Positions 1 to 11,756 of a DNA stretch of 64,000 nt are shown piece by piece (within the stretch, counting starts at the first letter, position 1; the number at the start of each line of letters is the position of its first letter). The stretch is taken from assembly GCA_903813345.2 (NCBI GenBank), contig CAIIXF020000003.1, forward strand, positions 33,100,159-33,164,158, written 5' to 3'. The position numbers and the translations under genes were made by a program. Source of the stretch: Owenia fusiformis (Eukaryota; Annelida; Polychaeta; Sabellida; Oweniidae). Below the pieces are notes generated by a model, which saw only the letters and a program-made list of their open reading frames with translations, was not told the DNA's origin and searched no databases.

Positions 1-839
1 GTTCAAGATCAGCCAATGTTTAGAGCTGTGCAATTCACTGTACTAAACTGCAGAAATTTTGGCGGAAGATATTTTTCAAGTCATGTCTCAGCTGAAGCTC
101 ACTGGGAAAGATGAAATGTTCGACATTGGGACATTCAAGTCATCGTGCCCTGCATATTTAGCTATATCACTGCAAAATGCCTTAGAGACCTTAATAAGTT
201 AATTATGCAAATATAGCCTCCATAGAATTCTTGCTTTTAAATTCCATAATCTGAACTGGCTTCAACTCCATTTAATACATAACTATAATTAAATTAATAA
301 TCAAATTATTCAAAAAAAATTACTCATGCAAATTCGTAATTACATTTCTGATGAAATAATTAACAGTTCAACTAATATATTCAGTCGCAACTGTAAAAGC
401 ATAAAAAGCAAGAGATACTGAATTAATGACGTTATATGGCGTCACATAGAATTTTCTAACCATCCTTGAATACATTTCAAAAAGTATGGATTTAAAAACT
501 AGATCACAACCTATTCCTATTGACCTTGGTATTTACATTTTAATTGCATTTACCTTGATATTTCAAATGTAAAAATTGACAGCTGTCAAAATTTCTTTAT
601 ATACAAGAGATCAGCTATTAAATTTTTCATGAATGGTTAATACATGTTCAGTTCTCTCCTATTTCATGTTTCGTTCCCTCCCATTGAGCCACTCTTATTC
701 CAAGTTGCCCTATTAGGTTATGCAGAGTATACTAAGAAACCTGGTCCAGGCAGTATACCTTACAGTTTGGAGAATATGTGATTGTTTTCCTATTATTCCA
801 GGCCTACCTTAATTCTGAGTAATGCGTGTCATTTAGTAT
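1..839. other. AT-rich single-copy DNA, no gene seen
   Basis: I see no gene, RNA or clear repeat here. The stretch is AT-rich and has stops in every frame at short intervals. Confidence 0.5.
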
Positions 840-1195
840 GTTATTTTCCTCTATGAATAATATCATGATATGCTATTATAATATCATGATATTCTATGGT
901 AGTATCATTATATTCTTCTATAATATCATGAAATTCTATAATATCATTATATTCTACTATAATATCATGATATTCTTCTATATTATCGTTATATTCTATT
1001 ATAATATCATGATATTCAACTATAATATCATAATATTCTACTATAATATCATGATATTATATAATATCATAATATTCTACTATATTATCATTATATTCTA
1101 CTATGATATCATGATATTCTACTATATTATCATTATATTCTAATATAATCTCGTATCATGATATTCTTCTATATTATCATGATACTCTACTATAA
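840..1195. repeat. AT-rich minisatellite (TATAATATCATGATATTC type)
   Basis: Degenerate tandem copies of an approximately 18-21 bp unit built on the palindrome ATATCATGATAT, alternating with TTATCATTATATTC variants. The array reads open for about 105 codons as an Ile/Phe/Tyr/Asn repeat, which is an artefact of a repeat without stops. Looser copies continue at about 1285-1340. Confidence 0.9.
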
Positions 1196-1738
1196 TATTA
1201 ATCTAAAATTCATAATGCTAATGTGATAGTAACTATATTTCTCAAAAAGATAAAGGACCACTTGATTTTTTGAGTAGTATAATAATATTGTAATAATTCA
1301 CTATAATATCATGGCATTCCATGATAATATCATGATGTTTACTTTAACAAGCAGAGTCCAGATTGACTGTAACATTGTTGAACAAATGAATAACCATCAA
1401 ATAACTTTTCCTTCCCTTACCTTTGTCCAGCCCTATATTCCATGTAATGCCTCGTTTGACTTAAAGATTATCCTCCTAACAAAATCATCTAATTTCACTA
1501 ATCTGCAACCTTAGGCAATTTATAATGAACAGTTAACTCAAATTTGGCTCCATCGCAACCAACTTTGTCATAGCTAATTTTGACTTTGTCATGACGAAAT
1601 TTGTCAAAATGAACCTTGTCATGATTGTGATTAGCTTATATTATGCAACAAGAGATGATTATTATTTCTGTTATATCTTTTATCTATTCTATATCCAGTA
1701 TTGTATTTAGCATATTTCTATGACCTCATTTAAAACTA

Positions 1739-2757
1739 CGAGGGGGGATTCATAAGTAGTGGGACAAATGCTATAACTTCACTTATATCAACCAGATTTT
1801 ATTCAAACTTGGAACACAGAACCACAAACATGTTATAATCATTGTGTGAAAATTTCAAAAAGTTCCACCCAACTTCAGTAAAGTGAGAGTTCCAATAATG
1901 ACGTCACAACAGGGTCCACGGAGCACATTGTTTGTCTTTAATTGCTAGTTAAATATACAAGTCTCAACTGATATTCAGAGCGTGATCTAATCTGTGACTT
2001 CTAGGGAGTCCTTTTGTGGAGCAAAACTATTGATTCCTTATCCTTCTGGTGCAATCTCACTCTTTCTCAAAGTATTTGCCATGACAATCAATGCATTTTT
2101 GGCATCTCCTCAATCATTCATAGGTATGCACCCTAAAAACCATATTTTCCAAGATTGGTCATCTCAGCTCTCACAGCATATTCAGAATACATATACAAAA
2201 TACCACCTATATACTGTAGATTTTTTTTACTTCTTCTTTCCCATAGACTTCCAACCAACCTCTATAGGTCTCTAACACTGAAAACTTCTTCAAAGCATTA
2301 AATTTAATCACAGCACGGATGTTTATACGTGATTCTTGCTTTTTCATTGCTATTTTAATCAAATTTTGCTCCATCCAAGTAAAACTGAAAATGGCAGTGT
2401 CCTGGTGTCACTGCTTTGTGTGACATCACAATAGCATGGTGATGTAATATATGTTACAGTTGTCATGACTACAAGGCTTGGGACAATATGACACCAAATA
2501 TTTGAAAATAACTGTCATTTTGAGATATTTATGAGCATATTTATGTCGATCAAGCCCTTCATTTTTTAACTGCTCCGTTAACCCCTACTTTTGGTTACCA
2601 TAGCAACCGTTGTTGCTAGGAAACAAAATGAATTAAATTGAAATTTCACCAAACAATACCTTATATCCTAGTCGGTTCATGTGCCAAATTTGGTTGAGAT
2701 ATGTACACAGGAACTTGCTGCCTCAGAAAAGTCCCACTACTTATGAATCCCCCCTCG
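1739..2757 (-). mobile_element. Internally deleted Tc1/mariner element with 27-bp TIRs and TA duplication
   Basis: Perfect 27-bp inverted repeats bound the element at 1739-1765 and 2731-2757, starting CGAGGGGGGATTCATAAGTA. They are flanked directly by TA at 1737-1738 and 2758-2759, the target duplication typical of Tc1/mariner. At 1019 bp it is shorter than a full mariner (about 1.3 kb). Only the N-terminal end of a transposase can be read, on the minus strand. The perfect TIRs suggest fairly recent mobilisation in trans. The TIR resembles the single end at 25497. Confidence 0.85.
2207..2374 (-). pseudogene. Mariner transposase N-terminal fragment
   Basis: An ATG at 2372-2374 opens a 55-codon frame on the minus strand that ends in TAG at 2207-2209. 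Residues 20-44 include RAVIKFNALKKFS and WLEVYGKEEV, which match the first helix-turn-helix of mariner transposases (pattern R..I.F...G.S..E....L..VYG). The rest of the protein, including the DDD/DDE catalytic domain of about 300 residues, is missing, so the element cannot encode its own transposition. The frame lies in the expected orientation inside the TIRs. Family assignment is by recalled consensus, not by search. Confidence 0.6.
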
Positions 2758-2759
2758 TA

Positions 2760-3675
2760 GATAGCTGTATCACGAAAGGCCTTAGCAGGTGAGAGTCAAT
2801 GTTTCATACTTACCATAATAAAATATTAATACATTATCATAAGCCGTAACATCAGTGAATTGAATGTGTTTATTTATTATTTTAATTAATTTTGCTATTT
2901 TCATAATGGTGATAAAGCATATGTGATATGGTTACATATTGATAGCACAAACAATACATTGAAGAATGGAGATACATCCTTTCAAAAAATTATATGGCTT
3001 TCGTAAAAAAAGCATTCCTGCAAAAATACTTGACCAATTTCTTGCTTTTTGACTCATTAACATATGGAATCACTAATATTATTGATGAGATATTCTTGTA
3101 AATTAAGAGATAATCGTTGCTCCATTGTTATGAAGGGGAGTGACGTACAGAACCACATCATGTGAGGGAATAACTATTTGCATGTTGTTCATTGTAATTA
3201 TTACAGCAGTGATTAATAATTCTAAATAAAATATATCTAGCTTAATAAAATAAAAGCATAGATACATGATCATTATTTACTAGGTACTAGATGAAGTTAA
3301 ATCATAATGTCATACAATTAAATATGTAGCATCCTTATCTCAAAACCCACATAAAGCGATATATGTATATATGTAACTATGTAGATGAATTAATTAATAT
3401 CATCAAACTTTGAATTAATTAACTGAATAGATTAGCAAACCCTCATTTTATAAAACAGAAACATATTGAACTTTATCATTATTTCTAATTCAAGCAAGTG
3501 TGTCATGCCCTATATGCACTTGTTGTGTCAAAAATAAAGCCTCATCCAAGTGTGTCTCTTCTAATTTAGCCATTTGTGTCATATAATAACCATGATTGTT
3601 TGATATCACTATGAAACACATGTGTCCAATTTGAGAAAACCTTTAAATTATTAACTGGAAAGCAAGTATATATAA
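2760..3675. other. AT-rich intergenic or intronic DNA
   Basis: No gene or sharp repeat seen. A loose recurrence of AAGTGTGTC and TTGTGTC motifs occurs at about 3490-3590. Confidence 0.45.
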
Positions 3676-3847
3676 TACAGTGAAACGTGTCTAAGTGAAC
3701 ACCTCTCTCTAGCGAACACCTGTGTCTAGTAAACACCCCTTCTCAGCACATTCTCCACTGTCTTCTGTATAAAACACCTCTCCGTAATGAACACCTATTT
3801 ACAGTGAACTTATTTTGTGGCTCCATGTTCACTGTACACAGGTTTGA
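3676..3847 (+). mobile_element. MITE of the TACAGTAAAACCTG/GAACACC family, copy 1
   Basis: Starts with TACAGTGAAACGTGTC and contains GTGAACACCTCTCTC repeats. It ends near ACACAGGTTT without a clean right TIR. It matches the copy at 23477-23651 along its length, including the shared GGCTCCAT...TTCACT-like right portion. Confidence 0.6.
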
Positions 3848-3851
3848 TTTG

Positions 3852-3922
3852 GCCATTCACTAGATTGTGTCATTCACTAGATGTGTCATTCACTAGATGT
3901 GTCATTCACTAGATAGTGTCAT
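3852..3922. repeat. 16-bp minisatellite (GTGTCATTCACTAGAT)
   Basis: Four consecutive near-identical copies directly follow the preceding MITE. Small length variants (one extra base in the first and last units) are visible. Confidence 0.85.
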
Positions 3923-4142
3923 TATACAAATTTGAAGAGGTAAGAAAATCTCTCTTGACACTTATTTCATTAAACAACCAAACATGTTGAAATTCAAAGG
4001 TTTACTTGTCAAATGTAAAGCATTCCGTGAAGTCAATAAACTAATGAAGATTATTGCTAGAAACTATTTACACTGATTTGTATTATAGTAATTTGTGTTG
4101 TGATGTATTATATGTATTACTTACCATGTATCATATATGATT

Positions 4143-4262
4143 ATCAGAACACCTCTATAATTCGAACACTTTTCAATGCAAACACTTCTCTAATTCGAAC
4201 ACCTCTCAATGTGAACACTTCTCTAATTCGAACACCTCTCAATATGAACAGCCTAGTCTAGC
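4143..4262 (+). repeat. Tandem GAACACTTCTCTAATTC / GAACACCTCTCAATGT array
   Basis: Alternating units of about 32 bp match the interior of the TACAGTAAAACCTG MITE family but have no TIRs here. They look like an expanded internal segment or a decayed copy. Confidence 0.6.
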
Positions 4263-4269
4263 TCCACTG

Positions 4270-6270
4270 AAATTATAAAATTGCTTCTGCTAATAGTACA
4301 GTTTCCATATAGCCAAATCTTGTTTTTCGTGAGATTTTAAGAGATTTGCATATTAGACCTCTAATAAAACATCTTTCCTTCTTTTAAATGGCGTATTTGA
4401 ATTCAGTGAAATGTTTTCTCCTGTAATAGCTTTGATGTACACAGTTATGTCATTTGAATCATTTTCCATGACATTTGAAAAAAATTTGGACCAAATCTCC
4501 ATTTGCAATGTTAAAATTCTTTAAAACTGGATTATTTGTATGTCAACCAACATTTGCATGTTTAATCACAGCATGTACATTAACAGGGTCATCATATGGT
4601 ATATCATTCAAGTTTTACACAGATTCAACTGACACTTTTAGATAAATCATGAAATTAAGCCACTATTCCAAGATTTTAACATGTGAGTGAATCTCAGTCT
4701 AGCCCAAATTAAAAGCTGAATAAAAGATGGCAGCACTAGATCTCCTTGTTTTTTCTGCTATTTAGAAACTATCCTATTAAATAACATTGAGTGTTTTTAG
4801 ACAACTCATACAAGGCAGAACAGTCGAGCTTAATTTGAGCTTATACTTTTTAGAAATACTTTCTAAAACAATATTTTTTGAATACTAATTTCCTAACAGA
4901 TTTAACAAAGATATATCAAGAAATGTAGTCTTGCATGTACCAGTCTCTGACCTTGTTAGGACTCATCAGGGCTTGACGCAAGACTCCAAGAGAGAAATTA
5001 TTTAATTTTTGTCAAGGTGATTTCTAATAAAGGAACTGAGATAATTTGAATAGATAATTAACAGCTTATTAGTGCATTCATTATCTTTGTACGTCTCAAA
5101 GTCCATGTTTTAATATGAAGTAGACATTGTCTTAAAGTAATTGTACAAGATTGGCCTGTCATATTGTTATGTCAACGTCTAATTCTTAACTAGCCTCGGC
5201 TAATTTGGAAGAAATCAAATTCAGTTTTATGGTTTCATTTTAATCAAAACTTGTAACTCTATGACGTTTTAGTGAATATCATATATGTAAATATCATATC
5301 CACTGTAGAATATGAAGTATAATATTTATTCACTAGTGACCTATCAAATCAGAGTTCTGAAAAGAAAGCATTCACAAATTCTAAATCTTGCAGTGATTTT
5401 CAATTTCTAAATCTCACTGTTCTAGACAACTGAAAGGCTCTCAATTTTCTGAACTTTGGAAACATTTTATTGTTAAAGCAATAATAAAAAGGACATAAAA
5501 TCCATTAATACGTTGAAAATATTTTAAGGACATGACACATGTCTTCATATAGGTGATTAAAAGGGGTTATATTTACCGTAATACTTATGTCCCGATTTGC
5601 ATACATTATTTTTTACATTGTTTACCGAGTGTCTAAAAATTATTTACTTTTCGACGTAGTGTTGTTCTAATAATTAAACAGAGAGATGAAAGGATTCTAC
5701 GGATGGGATAAAGTTTTTGTTTTATTTTAATACAAACAGGATATAGGAAATAAGAATCTGACTAGAAATGTTGAATATTTTATGTTAAATGAGACTAATG
5801 TGCGAGGACTGTTCAATAAATTTTAATACACATGCTCAAATTTGATCTTGATGTAACATTTTAGAGATTTGTGACGATACATAAGGTTGTAAGGTGAGGT
5901 CGTACCACCTATAGTTGGGAAAAGTTCTAATGAAGTTTATAAACTTAAATGAACTAAATAGATGTCTGGCACATACAGTAGATACATAAAAGGATCCTTC
6001 CATTTTTCTCATTTTGCATAAAAAAGAGGAAATTGGTTATTATGATATAAACCTGAGACATATTTTATATTAAATACTTGATAATTAAATATATAGTTTA
6101 GTCAACTTATGACGTAAATCCTATGTCGAATAATGTGTTCACAATGGTATGCAGCTATAGGTTAAAATAAGAAAATGCATTTCAAGATGTGAAAAAAGAA
6201 CATTTAGTAAATTAAAAATGCATTAATTTTTTTTATATATTGTCATAAGATTGATATTCTGATGATAATT
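4270..6270. other. AT-rich single-copy DNA, no gene seen
   Basis: Nothing recognisable: no splice-flanked open frame, RNA signature or sharp repeat stood out on reading. Confidence 0.4.
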
Positions 6271-6277
6271 ATAGGAT

Positions 6278-6412
6278 ATCCTATGATTTTGAGGAATATC
6301 ATTTTTATCTACGAGGTGATATCGATATTTGCACGAGAGAGCGAAGCGAACGAATGCATATATCAATATCACCAAGTAGATTAAAATGATATTCTGAAAA
6401 AAATCATAGGAT
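6278..6412. repeat. Long imperfect inverted repeat (hairpin), arms about 52 bp
   Basis: The left arm at 6278-6329 and right arm at 6361-6412 are near-perfect reverse complements (both contain ATCCTATGATTTT, AATATCATTTT and GGTGATAT in order). The loop of about 31 bases contains GAGAGCGAAGCGAACGAA. It directly abuts the palindrome-rich element that follows and may be its partner or a related copy. Confidence 0.75.
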
Positions 6413-6418
6413 GTTCTT

Positions 6419-6688
6419 ATTATCCTACACTTACAAGGAGTGTACTGAATGTATAATATCATTGTAAAATGAATTTCATGCCAAATAGAGTCAATTTGGT
6501 GGGAAATCAACAAGCGGAGTATATTGTCACAATATCCTCCGCATATTCGGTTTTCCGGAGTATATCGTCACGATATCCTCCGCCCGGAGTATATCGTTAT
6601 GATATCCTCCGGATATTCATTTTGCCAATAAATATCAAATTAATTTTTTCATGTTATTATACATTTAGTACACTAAGTGTAGGATAAT
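6419..6688. mobile_element. 270-bp TIR element with three internal palindromes
   Basis: The ends at 6419-6457 and 6656-6688 are inverted repeats beginning ATTATCCTACACTTA; the left end has a 6-bp extra segment. Inside, 27-bp palindromes of the form CGGAGTATAT...ATATCCTCCG occur at 6515-6541, 6556-6582 and 6585-6611. There is no coding capacity. No clear target duplication was found. Confidence 0.7.
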
Positions 6689-6689
6689 A

Positions 6690-7660
6690 TACAGAAACAA
6701 TGATGACATACAATGATAACATTTTCATCATGGACAATGATGATGAAATACAATTTATTAGATATCATATAACTTTCTCCATTTATAATGATTACACAAT
6801 CACATTTCATATTTCTTAGAATTCTATTCTTCATTTCTTTGTCACAAAGGGATAGTCTCTGAATATTAAAAAATATGAAAAAAGTTATAAGCACAATGGT
6901 AACCCCTCTTCATATAAAGAAAATTAAGAATGTTGCTTTAATTCCATATATTTCCATAGTGCAAAAATAATATTTTAGACTATCAAAATCTTCCCTAAAA
7001 ACTAACTTCATTTCTCCTATGTGTACATTCCCTAATGTCCCCATTTCAAGACTCGTATATAAGACCATCCCATAACAGTCATTCAGTTTAACTCAATATT
7101 TTGTTTGACTAAGAAATTAAAACTGAAGTGTGTTTTAATTAGAATGTAAATTAGCATTGTTTTAATGCACTCACTTTATGGCAAGATAAAACTCGTGTTC
7201 TAGATGTAAATGATGACGTTATGACCTCACTCTAAATGAACATTACTTTTTAGCAAGTTTTATGTCGTTTGAAAATGTTTGCACTGCAAATGTTAAAGTC
7301 ATTTACAATTGGAATTAGTAACTTAATATTAAGTGACCAACTTGAATTATTTGCAGCCTCTGGTTAACAGAATCTCTACACCTAGATTTTTTCAAAAACC
7401 AGGATATGATATCCTTTTGATATGGATAAAAGGCATATCCCTCAAAACGCATAGAATTTAACCTTTCAGTAAATCCTCAGAGATGAGGGTGGATAAAGTA
7501 TCTAAAATATATAAAAACAATGGTCTGCAGCCATTGGTGCTGCACCCTTTAAAAATCACATGCCACCTCTGTTCAAAAGATTGTTGGTACCCTGTCAAAA
7601 GGATTGAATGGTGTTCAAGCACATGTAAGAGAGTCAGGTTAAGTACCCTTTCCATTCATT
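6690..7660. other. AT-rich DNA, no gene seen
   Basis: No convincing gene. Two opposed frames of about 65 codons overlap at 7458-7677 but show no recognisable motif and are probably chance. Confidence 0.4.
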
Positions 7661-7663
7661 CAA

Positions 7664-7988
7664 TTTCACTTCTTTGAAGCTTCGTCTTCACTCTTTCAGT
7701 TAACAATGAATCTCTGATCTCACCGAACCAATCAGAGTTCGTCGTCGAAATACGGACGACTTTCTATATGGTCATTTCCTCTGACATCCTCGCGTAGTTA
7801 ATGAGCGCATATTGAGCACGTGTTCCTTTAACTTCGCTGATTGGTTGAGAAAGGGTCAGCGTGGGAGATTTGAAATTATTTATTACCCGAGCTGTCACAG
7901 GCGCCAATCTTCGGGGCGGGACTGCTAAACTGTAATATAGTCTATACTAGGCAGAGGGTAGCTTATAACTAGACTCTGCGCGCATGGT
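7664..7988 (+). repeat. Dispersed repeat D, full copy (contains CTATACTAGGCAGAGGGTAG)
   Basis: About 325 bp, GC-richer than its surroundings. A reverse-orientation copy lies at 38041-38365 and a partial forward copy at 21174-21292. Shared landmarks in order are CTTCACTCTTTCAG, CCAATCAGAG, TGATTGGTTGAGAAA, GGGCTGTCACAGGC-like, CTGCTAAACTGTAATATAG and AACTAGACTCTG. No TIR was seen, so the class is unknown. Confidence 0.75.
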
Positions 7989-8126
7989 ACAAGTAAAAGG
8001 AAACCATGAAAAATATTGGGTAATATTTATACATACCTCTATTTTAGAGATGATGAATCAGTTTCCGTATCTCCAAAGACAATAGCCTGGAAATATAAAA
8101 ATAACAAGAACACAAATGTGTACAAA

Positions 8127-9661
8127 ATGTCCCCACCAATGGGTGATCCCATGAAATGGTTATCCTGAAAATGAGTAGACAAGACTTTACCAACACAATT
8201 TTAATTGATCCGTCACACAGTTAACTAGAAAACATGTAAACAAGACTTTACAGACAAGATTTTAGGATGGAAAATCCAAAATGGCTGCCTTGACATTTAC
8301 CTAGAATGTCAAAAAACTAATCTGTTCCTAGATTTTCATACTAAGAATCATCCCTGAAAATATGACATTGATCTACCAAATGGTTCACCTGAAAACGCGT
8401 AGACAAGACTTTACAGACAAGATTTTAGGACAGAAAATCCAAAATGGCTGCCATGACATTTACACAGAATGCCAAAAAACTAATCAGATGTAGATTTTCA
8501 TACTAAGAATCATCCCTGAAAATTTGAAATTGATCTACCAAACGGTTCACCTAAAAACGCGTAGACAAGACTTTACAGGCAAGATTTTAAGACGGAAAAT
8601 CCAAAATGGCTGCCTTAACATTTATCCAGAATGCCAAAAAACTAATCAGATCTAGATTTTCATACTAAGAATCATCCCTAAAAATTTGAAATTGATCTAC
8701 AGAACAGTTCACCTGGAAATGCATAGACAAGACTTTACAGACAAGATTTTAGGATAGAAAATCCAAAATGGCTGCCTTGACATTTGCCCAGAATGCCAAA
8801 AAACTAATCAGTTCTACATTTTCATACTAAGAATCATCCCTGAAAATTTAAAATTGATCTACCAAACGGTTCACCTGAAAACGCGTAGACAAGACTTTAC
8901 AGACAAGATTTTAGGACGGAAAATCCAAAATGGCTGCCTTGACATTTACCCAGAATGCCAAAAAACAAATCAGATCTAGATTTTTATACTAAGAATCATC
9001 CCTGAAAATTTGAAATTGATCCACCAAACGGTTCACCTGAAAACAGGTAGACAAGACTTCACAGACAAGATTTTAGGACGGAAAAATCCAAAATGGCCGA
9101 CAATAAAAAAGTGATTATGTGTTTTTGCTGATTTCTTCTTACAAAATTATCACATATTACTACTGTTAACAATAACATAGGCTTTTACAACAAAGTACAT
9201 CTGAAATTATTTATAAAGCTACTAAATAGTTAAAGTATGAAAACTCAAAAACACCATTCAATATGATACAAAGTATTATCGTGCGCTAACTTTTCTTAAG
9301 ACATTCAAAATGGCTGACATGACTGAGCTAACAGGTCCAAAACCTAATCAGATCTAGAATGAAGTGAGCTGAACAAGATGTTAAAGTTTTAAAAGCAACT
9401 GTGAAGCTGTTTTTCTTAAAGTTTGCAGACAAGGATTTTAGCATTTGACTTCAAAATGGCCGACAGGAAGTAGGTATCGAGTTAAAATTTTTTCATCCAC
9501 ATCTGTATGCACTCATAAGTTATCCCTGAAAATTTGAAGGTGATATCTGTAGCGGTTTTGGAGAAAACTCCCGGACGTACGGACAGACGGACGGACAGAC
9601 GGACGGACGGACGGACGCGCCTAGGCCGACAATATGGCCCCACACTATGTGGTGGGGACAT
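8127..9661 (+). mobile_element. TIR element A1 with 162-bp internal tandem repeats and (GGAC)n
   Basis: The ends ATGTCCCCACCA (8127-8138) and TGGTGGGGACAT (9650-9661) are perfect inverted repeats. Inside, a 162-163 bp unit is repeated about five times, with the marker ATGGCTGCC at 8281, 8444, 8606, 8768 and 8930. A GGAC microsatellite (9567-9617) precedes a right-terminal hairpin CCCCAC...GTGGTGGGG. A second copy lies at 46491-47979, and homology between them extends about 25 bp left of the TIR (ACAAATGTGTACAAA). No transposase frame is visible, so it is non-autonomous. Confidence 0.8.
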
Positions 9662-10190
9662 AAAAATGAATGACATGAAAACTTACATCATTTCTTATTT
9701 GGTCATTTTCATTGCAATAGAGTCATCATATCATTATATCACATATATCACTTATTCAGACGAGCTCTTTTATAAGCTCAAACTTAAAAAGGAAGATATT
9801 CTCGGAACATTTTCACCGATTGGAATTTTTGATTTATCCTTGTATAACACAGTAAATAAAGAATACAAAAATTTCATAACTTTAACAATTATCATTTTGC
9901 GACTAATCACATCCCACCTTGTTCAAATTACGCCTCTCCCTTGTTTCATATTCTATTCAAACCAGAATTAATAAAGGCAATTTCTACAGAATAGAGACCA
10001 CCTCTAACCTGTTAAGATATAATTACACTTATGCTTAAACATATTTAACATGTATAATTACCCCTAAATATGACAGGGGGATATTACATCTACTTTCTCC
10101 CCTCTCTAGAGCTAAATATAAAAAATGAAGGATCGCATCCAGTGATTGTAATTACAGCAAAAATTGATACCACTACCATTTCTTAATACA
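9662..10190. other. AT-rich DNA, no gene seen
   Basis: A frame of about 100 codons continues here from the GGAC microsatellite, but it starts inside the repeat and shows no motif. I regard it as chance. Confidence 0.4.
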
Positions 10191-10193
10191 GTA

Positions 10194-10412
10194 CAGGGTA
10201 GCCCAAACGTGTAACTCATGAATAAAAATGCCTATAACTTTCAATTTTAAAGCAGAAATTAAATGGAATTGGTACATGGGAACTTAAGTTCATATCCGTC
10301 TCAACTTGCAAGTATCAAACATCTAAATCATTGCTTGCTTCTCTGAATGCTCCATGCACACACAAAAATCAAGAAGATTCCATCATTATTGACATCATTT
10401 TGAATCACCCTA
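10194..10412. mobile_element. Possible short TIR element (CAGGGTAGCCCAAAC ends)
   Basis: The left end CAGGGTAGCCCAAACG and the right end (reverse complement TAGGGTGATTCAAAATG) are imperfect inverted repeats. TA lies at 10192-10193 and 10413-10414. The pattern resembles a Tc1/mariner-type MITE of about 219 bp. The TIR match is short and imperfect. Confidence 0.4.
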
Positions 10413-10555
10413 TATATGACTTTGTAGCTACAAATTGAGAGTGACAAATACATATTCATATAAGTTTAAGATTATCATTATGTATAACTACAGTTTTTAA
10501 TATATTTTTTAATACAGATAGATAGAAATATGATACAGATGTGAAATAAATCAAT

Positions 10556-10665
10556 CTAACCAATCAATATGATCAATCAAGGTAACCAATCAAGGTAACC
10601 AATCAAGCTAACCAATCAAGGTAATCAATCAAGCTAACCAATCAAGCTAATCAATCAAGGTATGC
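10556..10665. repeat. 13-bp minisatellite (CAATCAAGGTAAC / CAATCAAGCTAAC)
   Basis: Eight or so tandem copies with G/C and C/T variants. Confidence 0.85.
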
Positions 10666-10669
10666 ATGC

Positions 10670-11755
10670 AAACTTACCTGTTTATCCCAAAGTTTTATGA
10701 AGTTTCTGTGCCAAATAACATTCATGAAAATATTAAATTAAATTCATAGTTTGTCATTGAATTTCACCAACTTTAACTCTGTTAACTCCAACTCGTTAAT
10801 GCAAATCATTTTACAATGTCTCAAGATGAATAGTATAGCAAAAAACTTTCAATGAATCTGAGAGAGTCATAGGATAACACAATCTTAGAGAACCATAGAA
10901 TAACACAGAAGATACCAATTCAGAAATAAACAGATAAAATATTGAACAATTACAAAATTGAGAACTTTTGATTTTTGAATTTTGAAATTTTACATTTTGC
11001 CAATAGGGATATTTACTAACCTAAGTAATGCTCCAAACAGTACCACATGTAATGTACTTACCAGTTCCTCAAATTTCTAATCCTGTTGAATTTTCTATGA
11101 CATTATAACAAACAATGACACTTCTAGCATTATACTAGTAAGTACTTGTGATTAGTCCCCGTAGATAACAATATTACCTCTAGAATCAAATAGGTGACTT
11201 TTCAATATTCTTAATGTAAATACAGGTAAGTGTAAGATTCTAGTGTCTTATTCATGTGAGCTGAATTAACAAGAAGGGACATAAAAGTCCCAATCACCAA
11301 TCAACATATCTTTAAAGTAATTTTGACTTAACTCACTGATAACCACTAGTAAGGTCCATACCTGTAAGTTAATTAATAAATTCACTTTGATCCAAAAGGT
11401 AAGTTCGTTAAAGGTAAGTTAAAATGCGAACAATTACATTACATTTGATTTACGTTCATTTTATACCACTTGAAATAATACAGGTATACAGGTAACACAG
11501 ATACAGCCTTATCTGCTCCAAAACTGCTCATTAAAACTTAAGACAAACACATTCAAATATTGTAGAATCTTCAACCAGATTGAGAAACTTCAGAAACTTA
11601 TCTTTAAGGAATGTAAGAATAATCTTATATAAAAATCTTCCTCGGGTAACTTGTTTGTTCCGTACAAAATCTGGATAATTTCAAGTACATATTTTTCTCA
11701 GTATACATTACCATGAAAATACCAACAATTGCTAATATTTTAAAGGAAAGTCAAT
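10670..11755. other. AT-rich DNA with isolated splice-like signals
   Basis: No supported gene. On the minus strand a strong donor-like AACAG|GTAAGT (exon edge about 10676) follows a short open frame, but nothing supports it as an exon. Confidence 0.35.
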
Positions 11756-11756
11756 A

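Noticed and set aside
1994-2275. Plus-strand frame of 93 codons inside the mariner element
   Set aside because: No transposase motif on this strand; the recognisable transposase remnant is on the minus strand and overlaps it.
7458-7677. Overlapping frames of about 65 codons on opposite strands
   Set aside because: No motif and no splice signals that fit; many such chance frames are expected at this base composition.
9534-9971. 145-codon frame beginning in the GGAC microsatellite
   Set aside because: The first third is RTDRRTDG-type repeat translation and the rest crosses the element end into unrelated AT-rich DNA.
10676-10725. Minus-strand exon ending in IKLWDKQ at AACAG|GTAAGT
   Set aside because: The donor is good, but the acceptor is ambiguous and the open run is under 20 codons, so chance is likely.
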